Source of the DNA: Spirochaetota bacterium
Lineage (GTDB): Bacteria; Spirochaetota; Spirochaetia; Treponematales; Breznakiellaceae
Length of the DNA stretch: 31,580 bases
Reading direction: 5' to 3'
Assembly: GCA_023406985.1 (NCBI GenBank)
Contig: JAEXTK010000134.1
Span: 1-31,580 of the forward strand
The position numbers were made by a program, and so were the translations under genes. The notes below the pieces were generated by a model, which was not told where the DNA came from, searched no databases, and was given only the letters and a program-made list of their open reading frames with translations. How positions within the stretch are numbered: position 1 is the first letter of the stretch; each line of letters begins with the position of its first letter. Below, in pieces: positions 22,809 through 29,892 of this stretch.

Positions 22809-23897
22809 ATGGCACGCGAAAAAATCCGGGTCATGCTGGTGGATGATTCCGCCGTGGTCCGGCAGACGCTCAAGGAGGTCTTGGAGAGCGACGCCGCGAT
22901 AGAGGTCACCGCGGTAGCTCCCGATCCTCTGTTCGCGCTCAAGAAATTGGAGACGGGACGGCCCGACGTCATCGTGAGCGATGTGGAGATGCCGCGCATG
23001 GACGGCCTCACCTTCCTGAAATCGATCATGTCCGGCAGCGATCCCATCCCGGTCGTCATCTGCTCCTCCAAGACGGAGGACGGCAGCGAGAACGCGCTCA
23101 GGGCGCTCGAGTACGGGGCGGTGGACATCATCCAGAAGCCGAAGATCGGCACCAAGCAATTCCTCGAGGAATCCAAGGTCGCCATCTGCGACGTGGTCAA
23201 GGCTGCCTACCACGCCCGGCTCCGCCAGCTCCCGCAGCGCATCCAGCTCCAGACCCGCGAGGTGGCGCCGAAACTGACGGCCGACGTCATCCTGCCGAAA
23301 GCCGGGGACCACGCGACCTTCATCGAGACGACCGAACGGGTGGTGGTCGTCGGCGCGTCCACCGGCGGCACCGAGGCCCTCCGGGAATACCTGGAAGCCC
23401 TCCCTTTGGACGCCCCGGGAATGGTGATCGTCCAGCACATGCCGGAGCACTTCACCGCCGCCTTCGCGAAGCGGCTCGACAGCCTCTGCAGGGTGAACGT
23501 CAAGGAAGCCGAGGACAACGACACGGTCATCCGCGGGCGGGTCCTCATCGCCCCCGGGAACCGGCACACCCTGCTCAAACGCGCCGGCGCGCGGTATTAC
23601 GTCGAGGTCAAGGACGGCCCGCTCGTGTGCAGGCATCGTCCGAGCGTCGACGTCTTGTTCCGTTCCGCGGCCCGGTATGCCGCGAAGAACGCGATCGGCG
23701 TCATCATGACCGGCATGGGGGACGACGGCTCGCGCGGCATGAAGGAGATGCACGACGTAGGCGCGTATACCATCGCCCAGGACGAGGCGAGCTGCGTGGT
23801 CTTCGGCATGCCGAACGAGGCCATCAAGGCGGGCGGCGTGGATACGATCCTGCCGCTGGACGGCATCGCGGGAGAGGTCTTGCGGCGCGCGCGGTAA
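22809..23897 (+). CDS. cheB: chemotaxis protein-glutamate methylesterase CheB
   Basis: A 362-aa response regulator-methylesterase. The receiver (about 5-125) has phospho-acceptor Asp58 in VSDVEMPRMDG. The effector domain has the catalytic triad Ser184 (GASTGGTEA), His210 (QHMPEHF) and Asp306 (MGDDG). It demethylates or deamidates receptors once phosphorylated by CheA. GGGGGAG lies just before ATG 22809. No terminator is apparent after it; the next gene has its own promoter. Confidence 0.96.
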   Translation: MAREKIRVMLVDDSAVVRQTLKEVLESDAAIEVTAVAPDPLFALKKLETGRPDVIVSDVEMPRMDGLTFLKSIMSGSDPIPVVICSSKTEDGSENALRALEYGAVDIIQKPKIGTKQFLEESKVAICDVVKAAYHARLRQLPQRIQLQTREVAPKLTADVILPKAGDHATFIETTERVVVVGASTGGTEALREYLEALPLDAPGMVIVQHMPEHFTAAFAKRLDSLCRVNVKEAEDNDTVIRGRVLIAPGNRHTLLKRAGARYYVEVKDGPLVCRHRPSVDVLFRSAARYAAKNAIGVIMTGMGDDGSRGMKEMHDVGAYTIAQDEASCVVFGMPNEAIKAGGVDTILPLDGIAGEVLRRAR

Positions 23898-23909
23898 GGC
23901 ACGACTTCA

Positions 23910-23938
23910 GCTTGCTTTTCCGATGCGCTTGATCCATA
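23910..23938 (+). promoter_or_regulatory. internal promoter upstream of cheY
   Basis: TTGCTT (23910-23915) and CATACT (23933-23938) have a 17-bp spacer. A strong ribosome-binding site GAGGAGG (23953-23959) lies 6 nt before ATG 23966. It would allow cheY and the following kinases to be expressed at a different level from cheA. Confidence 0.5.
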
Positions 23939-23965
23939 CTAATTTGGTTCCAGAGGAGGATTTCG

Positions 23966-24334
23966 ATGGCGAAAAAGGTCCTTGTCGTGGATGATTCCGC
24001 GGCGATCCGCCAGAGCATCACCTACGTACTGCAGCAGGGAGGATATGAGGTCCTGGAGGCCAAAGACGGTATGGACGGACTTACCGCGTTGGCTTCCATG
24101 GACGAGACGGACCTCATCATCACCGATGTGAATATGCCGAATCTGGACGGCATCTCCTTCATCAAGAAGGTGCGGGAGAACGCGAAATACAAGTTCACCC
24201 CCATCATCGTGCTCACGACGGAATCCCAAGGGAGCAAGATGAACGAAGGGAAGGAAGCGGGCGCTACGGGCTGGATCGTGAAACCCTTCAGCGCGGAGAA
24301 GCTGCTCGGCGTCGTCAAGAAAGTAGTCGGCTAA
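23966..24334 (+). CDS. cheY: CheY-type single-domain response regulator
   Basis: A 122-aa receiver without output domain. Phospho-acceptor is Asp54 in LIITDVNMPNLDG; the acidic pair is in VVDDS, Thr is in IVLTTESQ and the conserved Lys is in WIVKPF. It is the expected phosphoryl target of CheA that signals to the flagellar switch, though with two further kinases beside it another partner is possible. It has the strongest Shine-Dalgarno sequence in the locus and is 11 nt from cheW. Confidence 0.95.
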   Translation: MAKKVLVVDDSAAIRQSITYVLQQGGYEVLEAKDGMDGLTALASMDETDLIITDVNMPNLDGISFIKKVRENAKYKFTPIIVLTTESQGSKMNEGKEAGATGWIVKPFSAEKLLGVVKKVVG

Positions 24335-24344
24335 GGCGAAGCGA

Positions 24345-24842
24345 ATGGAAACGGATGAATCGGACGTAGGAACTGGTTCACAGTACCTTACCTTCGATCT
24401 CTCGGGCGAGCGGTACGCCGTGGAGGTCGCCCAGGTGGAGGTCGTCTTGGAGACCTCCGTGGTGACCAGAGTCCCGAAGAGTCCCGCCCACCTCCGCGGG
24501 GTGATCAATCACCGGGGAAGCGTGGTGCCGGTCGTCGACCTTCGGGTGGTATTCGGTATGGATGAGCGGTCTTCCGCGGCGGATTCTTCCATAATCATCG
24601 CCCAAGTGGAGTTCGAAGGGGAACCGCTCACCGCCGGAATCATGGCCGACGCCGTGCAGGAGGTCGTCGACCTGGAAAGCGACGCGTTGGAACCGCCGCC
24701 GTCCTTCGGTTCGCGGATCGACGGGGCCTTCATCAAGGGCATCGGAAAACGGGAAGGGCGGTTCATCATCATCCTGGACCTGGAGCGCGCGCTGTCCGAA
24801 GCCTCGCTCAAGGTCGCTCCGCACGCGGGCGACCGGGAATAG
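24345..24842 (+). CDS. cheW: chemotaxis coupling protein CheW
   Basis: The 165-aa product is one CheW domain that links receptors to CheA. It shows QYLTFDLSGERYAVEVAQVEVVLE, then VTRVPKSPAHLRGVINHRGSVVPVVDLRVVFGM, the conserved receptor/kinase-binding region. The first ~14 residues and the last ~10 are unstructured. The ribosome-binding site is weak (AAGGCGA), so it may depend on coupling to cheY. It lies 4 nt before the hybrid kinase. Confidence 0.95.
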   Translation: METDESDVGTGSQYLTFDLSGERYAVEVAQVEVVLETSVVTRVPKSPAHLRGVINHRGSVVPVVDLRVVFGMDERSSAADSSIIIAQVEFEGEPLTAGIMADAVQEVVDLESDALEPPPSFGSRIDGAFIKGIGKREGRFIIILDLERALSEASLKVAPHAGDRE

Positions 24843-24846
24843 GCGG

Positions 24847-27522
24847 ATGGAAGGGAGCGATCGGAAGGCGCGCATCCTCATCGTAGAAGACGAAAGTATC
24901 GTCGCGCTCGACATGCGTAACCAGCTCGTCGAGCTGGGCTACGAAATCGTGGGGGTGGCGGCGTCCGGCGATGACGCTATCGCCGCCGCGGCCGCGAAGC
25001 AACCCGATCTCATCCTCATGGACATCAGGCTCAAGGGCGCGATGGACGGCGTAGAGGCCGCCGAGCGGATCCGCGGCGAGCACGATATTCCGATCATCTT
25101 CATCACCGCCTACGCGGACGAAAAAACCCTCGCCCGCGCCAAGGTGACCCAGGCCTTCGGCTACATCCTCAAACCCTTCCATGGGCGCGAGGTGCTCATC
25201 TCCATCGAGATGGCCCTCTACAAGCACAAGATCGATTACGAACTCCGGTCGAGCCGGGAGTGGCTCAAGGGGACGCTCAACGCCATCTCCGATGCCGTCG
25301 TCGCCCTGGATACCGAAGAGCGGATCGAATTCCTCAACCGCGAGGCGGAGGCCCTCTTCGGCCTGGAAACCGCGGCCGCGCGGGGGCGACCCTTGGGCGA
25401 GCTCTGCGCCTTCACGGAGAGCGCCGCGCTGTCCGGCCTCTTCGAGGACCAGCGCCGGGGCCGACCCGCGGCCGACCTCTCCTGGCTGGTGCTCGATTTG
25501 CCCTCCCGAAAGCTGCCCGTAGAACTCGTGCGGACCGCTATTCCCGATCCGCGAGGGAACGGGCCTACCGGCAAGGTCTTGGTCATCAGAGACATCACCG
25601 AGCTCGTCCGCGCGGTGGAAACGAGGTCCCGGCTCGCGGCGATCGTGGCCAATTCCTATGACGCCATCCTCGCGGTCGGGCCGGACCTCCGCATCCTCTC
25701 CTGGAATTTCGGGGCCGAACTCATGTACGGCTATACGGGCGCCGACGTGATCGGGAAATCGCTCCCGGACTTGGTCCCGGACGAGCGGGATCGGACCCAG
25801 CTGCGCGTCATCACCGACCAGGTGTTCGCGGGCCGCGAGGCGGGGCGCTTCGAATCGTTCAGGCGCTGCAGGTCGGGGAAGGTGATCCCGGTCGCAATGT
25901 CCCTGTCTCCGGTGCGCGACGCGGAAGGCCGGGTCGTCGAACTCGCCTGCATCGAACGCGACGTTTCCGCGGAGAAGGAGTACGAGGCTTCGCTCGTCAA
26001 GGCGAAGCTCGCGGCGGAGGAGGCGAGCCGCGCCAAGGGAGAGTTCCTTTCCAACATGAGCCACGAACTCCGGACGCCGCTCAACAGCATCATCGGCATG
26101 ATCGACCTCACGCGGGACACCCTCACGGAAGCGGGGCAGGCCGAATACCTGGAGATCGCCCGGCAGTCCGCCGACAGCCTGCTCTTTCTCATCAATTCGA
26201 TCTTGGATTTCTCCAAGATCGAGATCGGCAAGATGCGGATCAACGCGGCTCCGTTCTGCCTCGTGGAAGCCGTCGCGGATTGCCTCGAGTCCATCGCGGT
26301 CCAAAGCTACCAGAAGGGGCTCTCCCTCCGGTTCCGCTTCGATCCCGCTCTTCCCGATTCGGTGATCGGCGACGCGCATCGCCTGCAGCAGATCCTCGCG
26401 AACCTCCTCTCCAACGCCATAAAGTTCACCGAAGTCGGCGGCGTCCGCATCGATCTGTCCTTCACGAGGAATCCGGACGAAGCCTCCATCACGGCGAAGT
26501 TCGCCGTACGGGATAGCGGCATCGGCATTCCGCAGGACCGGTTCGACTATATCTGGGAGGAGTTCACCCAACTCGACGGCTCGAGCACCCGCTCGTACGG
26601 GGGGACGGGCCTGGGGCTCGCCATCGTGAAATCCCTCGCGGATCTCATGGGCGGTTCGGTGCGGGTGGAGAGCGAGCAGAAGAAGGGGAGCGTTTTTACC
26701 GTGGAACTCCCCTTCGCCGTGGCCCCGGGGAGTCAGCCGACGGTCGCGCGCGGCGCGCCGTTCGCGGACGTCGAGGTCGCCATCGCGTCGTCCGACGAGG
26801 AAGAGCGGAGCATCCTGGTCGAACTCCTCGCCGCATGGGGATGCCCCGTCTCGGAGTACAGGACCGCGCCCGATCTCCTCGACCGGCTCCGCCGCACCGA
26901 CCGCGAGCCGCCGCGCCTCGTGCTCGCCGACGAGAACCTGAACGGCCGGGGCATCCTGTTCGCCTGTTCGGAAGATGAGGCCTGCATGCGGCTCCTCCGG
27001 GATCGCCTCGTGGTGCTGGTGGACGGAGGCGGACGCAAGGACGCGGGGTGGCGCTCGCTCTCTTCTTCCGCGCGCTTCCTCATAAAACCGGTGCGGTTCC
27101 GCTCCCTGCGCGACATCCTGCTTTCCGGCGTGACCGCCGCGAAGAGCGCGGTTTCTCCGCACCCGTCGGCGGCTTCCGGCGTGCCGGAGCCGAGGGAGCG
27201 GGGCGCGAAGGAAGGTGAGGACGCGGCCGCCGCGGCGCGGAGGGCCTATGAAATCGCGGCCGATCCCAAGGTGCTCGGGGAAATAGAGCGGTTCATCGAG
27301 GAAGCCGCAGCGCTCGGCGCGGCCCCGTCGCGGCGCTTGGAGACTTCGGCGGCCCGTTATCGCAAGACATTGGAGGATTTGCGGACGGTGGAGCTGCCCC
27401 GCAGCCTCTTGAAGATCATACTGGCCTGTCGTCGGGAGGATGCCGACGGAGTAAAAACGAGCCTCGAAGCGATTCGGGGCGCCCTTCATGCGTGCGAAAC
27501 GGTACGGGAGGACGAAAAGTGA
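24847..27522 (+). CDS. soluble hybrid histidine kinase, REC-PAS-PAS-HisKA-HATPase-REC-like
   Basis: The 891-aa product has no membrane segment. Receiver 1 (about 8-125) has Asp59 in LILMDIRLKG. Two PAS-like domains follow (about 135-250 and 265-380). HisKA has phospho-acceptor His406 in NMSHELRTPLNSI. The ATPase has Asn523 (LLSNAIKF), Asp556 in RDSGIGIP and GGTGLGLAIVK. A second receiver-like domain (about 635-760) keeps LVLADENLNG and the Lys of LIKPV but has lost the usual Thr after strand 4. The last ~90 residues are helical and might be an Hpt-like remnant, but I see no clear acceptor His. The order implies that another kinase phosphorylates its N terminus. It ends overlapping the next start (GTGA). 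Confidence 0.92.
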   Translation: MEGSDRKARILIVEDESIVALDMRNQLVELGYEIVGVAASGDDAIAAAAAKQPDLILMDIRLKGAMDGVEAAERIRGEHDIPIIFITAYADEKTLARAKVTQAFGYILKPFHGREVLISIEMALYKHKIDYELRSSREWLKGTLNAISDAVVALDTEERIEFLNREAEALFGLETAAARGRPLGELCAFTESAALSGLFEDQRRGRPAADLSWLVLDLPSRKLPVELVRTAIPDPRGNGPTGKVLVIRDITELVRAVETRSRLAAIVANSYDAILAVGPDLRILSWNFGAELMYGYTGADVIGKSLPDLVPDERDRTQLRVITDQVFAGREAGRFESFRRCRSGKVIPVAMSLSPVRDAEGRVVELACIERDVSAEKEYEASLVKAKLAAEEASRAKGEFLSNMSHELRTPLNSIIGMIDLTRDTLTEAGQAEYLEIARQSADSLLFLINSILDFSKIEIGKMRINAAPFCLVEAVADCLESIAVQSYQKGLSLRFRFDPALPDSVIGDAHRLQQILANLLSNAIKFTEVGGVRIDLSFTRNPDEASITAKFAVRDSGIGIPQDRFDYIWEEFTQLDGSSTRSYGGTGLGLAIVKSLADLMGGSVRVESEQKKGSVFTVELPFAVAPGSQPTVARGAPFADVEVAIASSDEEERSILVELLAAWGCPVSEYRTAPDLLDRLRRTDREPPRLVLADENLNGRGILFACSEDEACMRLLRDRLVVLVDGGGRKDAGWRSLSSSARFLIKPVRFRSLRDILLSGVTAAKSAVSPHPSAASGVPEPRERGAKEGEDAAAAARRAYEIAADPKVLGEIERFIEEAAALGAAPSRRLETSAARYRKTLEDLRTVELPRSLLKIILACRREDADGVKTSLEAIRGALHACETVREDEK

Positions 27523-27923
27523 AGATACTGGTGGTCGAGGACGACTTCGCGTCCAGGCGCATGATGCAGGGGCTGCTCGCGGCCTACGGAGAAGTGGATG
27601 TCGCCGTGGACGGCGGGGAAGCCGTCGATGCCTTCCGTCTCGCGTGGGGGGAGTCGCGGCCCTACGATGTCGTGTTCATGGACATCATGATGCCCCATGT
27701 CGATGGCCAGGAGGCGCTCAAGCGCATCCGGGCAGCCGAACGGGAGATGGGGATCCGCGCCATGGACGAGGTGAAGATCGTCATGACCACGGTGATGGAA
27801 GACCCCCAGAACGTCATCGAGGCTTTCCACGAGGGCGGGGCGACGGCGTACCTCGTGAAGCCGATCAACGTGGAAAAATTACGCTCGGAATTGGAGAAAC
27901 TCGGTTTCAAGCCGAAACGCTAA
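27519..27923 (+). CDS. single-domain response regulator
   Basis: A 134-aa receiver without output domain. It starts at GTG 27519, which overlaps the kinase stop by 4 nt; GGGAGG (27506-27511) is well spaced. The frame is open to 27492, but that would add residues before the first strand MKILVVEDD. Phospho-acceptor is Asp55 in VVFMDIMMPHVDG; other marks are IVMTTVMED and YLVKPI. It is longer than CheY owing to a loop REMGIRAMDE before strand 4. Lying between two hybrid kinases, it is a likely shuttle or sink in their phosphorelay. Confidence 0.93.
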   Translation: MKILVVEDDFASRRMMQGLLAAYGEVDVAVDGGEAVDAFRLAWGESRPYDVVFMDIMMPHVDGQEALKRIRAAEREMGIRAMDEVKIVMTTVMEDPQNVIEAFHEGGATAYLVKPINVEKLRSELEKLGFKPKR

Positions 27924-27945
27924 AAGTTAGGACGGAGTACGGGGC

Positions 27946-29823
27946 ATGGCGAGCATTCTGATTTGCGAGGACGAGCACATCGTCGCCCTCGACATAAAAC
28001 GTCACCTTGAACGGTTCGGATACGCCGTCGCCGGCACGTACGCGTCCGGCGAGGACGCGGTCGCGGCGTGCCGGGAACTGAAGCCCGATCTCGTACTCAT
28101 GGACATCGAGCTTCAGGGCGAATTGGACGGCGTCGAGGCCGCCCGCCGGATCTACGATCAGCTGTCGGTTCCGGTCGTCATGCTCACCGCCTATGCGGAC
28201 GACGTCACCGTTTCCCGCGCGAAGGACAGCCGGCCCTTCGGCTACATCATAAAACCGTTCGAAGAGCGGGAGCTGCGCACCGCGATCGAGATCGCCCTCT
28301 ATCGTCACGCGATGGACATGAAGCTGCGCGCGAGCGAGGAACGGTACCGCGGCCTGTTCGAGGAGGCCCCCTCCGCCAACTTCACCGCCTCGGGCGACGG
28401 CCGCATCACCGACTGCAACGGGGCCTTCGTGCTGCTCCTCGGCTGCGAGGACGCGGCTTCCGTGCGCGGCCGGCCGCTCGGCAGTTTCTTCGTGAAGAGC
28501 GAGGACGCGGACCTCTTCCTTGAGCGCGCCGCCGCGCGGAAGGCCTTGCTCGCCGAAGAATGGCGCCTTCAGCGCATGGACGGCAAGAGCGTGCACGTCC
28601 TCGCGACCGTCGCGCTCGTGGAGAACGCCGACGGAACGGTCGGCGAACTGCGCGGCTACCTCGTGGACGTCTCCGAGCGGAGGGAACTGGAGGCGCAACT
28701 GCGGCAGGCCCAGAAAATGGAAGCGGTCGGCCGGCTCGCCGGCGGCGTCGCCCACGACTTCAACAACATCATCACGGCCATCATGGGGTACTGCAACCTG
28801 CTCGCGGAAGAGGTCGGGGACGATCCTTCCCTCAAGGAGGAGGTGCAGGGGATCCAGACCGCCGCCAAGAAGGCGGTCAACCTGACGCGGCAGCTCCTCG
28901 CGTTCTCGCGCAAGCAGCCGCTCGAACCGCGGCTCCTGGACGCGAACGCCGCCATAGTCGATCTGGAAAAGATGGCGCGCCGCCTCGTGAGCGAGAACGT
29001 CTCGCTCAAGTTCTTCCCGGACGCGAAGCGGCCCCTCGTCTCTATCGATCCGGGACAGCTCGAGCAGGTGCTCATCAACCTCGTGGTGAACGCGAAGGAC
29101 GCCGTCGGGAACGAGGGCTCGATCATCGTGGAGACCTCCAACGTCCATTCGGACGGGACCGGCAGGCACCACGGCGTCGCCGCGGGGGATTGGCTCGTCA
29201 TCGCCGTGCGGGACAACGGAGAGGGTATCCCGAGCGAGAACCTGCAGCGCATCTTCGAGCCCTTCTTCACCACGAAGGGGTTCGAGCAAGGGACCGGCCT
29301 CGGGCTTTCGACCGTGTACGCGATCGTCACCGCTTCCCGCGGCCGGGTCGCGGTGGAGAGCGAAGTGGGGAAGGGGACCTCGTTCTTCATCTACCTACCG
29401 GTCGTGGACGGACAGGCAGCGGAAGGGGGCGCCGCGCAGCTCCAAACCGCGCCGACGATCACGCGGTCCGGCTGCGTGCTCCTCGCGGAGGACGACGACT
29501 ACCTCCGCGGCCTCCTCACCCGCATCCTGTCCAAGGTCGGGTACCGCGTCCTGGAGGCGGCGAATCCGGGAGAGGCCATCATCATCGCCGAGCGGGAGCG
29601 GGACTTCCTCCTGCTCACCGACGTGGTGATGCCGCACATGAGCGGCTACGAGCTCGCCCAGCGGCTCGTCGCGCTCAATCCGAAGCTGCGGGTTCTCTTC
29701 ATGTCCGGCTACCACGATCAGCGCGAGCGGTCCGTCGCGGTGCCCCTATTCAAGAGCGGCTTCCTCCAGAAGCCCTTCACCCACGACCAACTCATGGAGG
29801 CGCTCGCCGAACTCGAGAAGTAG
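27946..29823 (+). CDS. soluble hybrid histidine kinase, REC-PAS-HisKA-HATPase-REC
   Basis: The 625-aa product is without membrane segments. The N-terminal receiver has Asp53 in LVLMDIELQG and is clearly related to receiver 1 of the kinase upstream, including the linker (EIALYRHAMDMKLR here, EMALYKHKIDYELR there). PAS covers about 127-245. HisKA is of the NtrB-like type, His270 in GGVAHDFNNIITAI. The ATPase (about 370-485) has VLINLVVNAKDAV, VRDNGEGIP and GTGLGLSTVYAI. The C-terminal receiver (about 505-625) has Asp559 in LLLTDVVMPHMSG. All phosphotransfer residues look intact. It starts 22 nt after the lone receiver and is the last gene before lepA. Confidence 0.94.
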   Translation: MASILICEDEHIVALDIKRHLERFGYAVAGTYASGEDAVAACRELKPDLVLMDIELQGELDGVEAARRIYDQLSVPVVMLTAYADDVTVSRAKDSRPFGYIIKPFEERELRTAIEIALYRHAMDMKLRASEERYRGLFEEAPSANFTASGDGRITDCNGAFVLLLGCEDAASVRGRPLGSFFVKSEDADLFLERAAARKALLAEEWRLQRMDGKSVHVLATVALVENADGTVGELRGYLVDVSERRELEAQLRQAQKMEAVGRLAGGVAHDFNNIITAIMGYCNLLAEEVGDDPSLKEEVQGIQTAAKKAVNLTRQLLAFSRKQPLEPRLLDANAAIVDLEKMARRLVSENVSLKFFPDAKRPLVSIDPGQLEQVLINLVVNAKDAVGNEGSIIVETSNVHSDGTGRHHGVAAGDWLVIAVRDNGEGIPSENLQRIFEPFFTTKGFEQGTGLGLSTVYAIVTASRGRVAVESEVGKGTSFFIYLPVVDGQAAEGGAAQLQTAPTITRSGCVLLAEDDDYLRGLLTRILSKVGYRVLEAANPGEAIIIAERERDFLLLTDVVMPHMSGYELAQRLVALNPKLRVLFMSGYHDQRERSVAVPLFKSGFLQKPFTHDQLMEALAELEK

Positions 29824-29850
29824 GGGCGCGAGGCGGACCGAAACCGCCCG

Positions 29851-29865
29851 GCTCCTTGTCGGAGC
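29851..29865 (+). other. small hairpin overlapping the lepA -35 box
   Basis: GCTCC (29851-29855) and GGAGC (29861-29865) pair around TTGTC. The -35 hexamer lies in the loop. No T run follows directly, so it is a poor terminator for the kinase operon. Confidence 0.25.
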
Positions 29866-29884
29866 GGCGTATTTCCGGTATATT
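29856..29884 (+). promoter_or_regulatory. sigma70-type promoter of lepA (leaderless)
   Basis: TTGTCG (29856-29861) and TATATT (29879-29884) have a 17-bp spacer. Eight bases separate the -10 from ATG 29893, so the transcript would begin at or within 2-3 nt of the start codon. No Shine-Dalgarno sequence is present. Confidence 0.65.
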
Positions 29885-29892
29885 CCGGCCAT

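Noticed and set aside
24808..27489. 893-codon open frame on the minus strand opposite the first hybrid kinase
   Set aside because: It arises from GC codon bias. The plus-strand product has intact kinase motifs and fits the operon spacing; the mirror product does not resemble anything.
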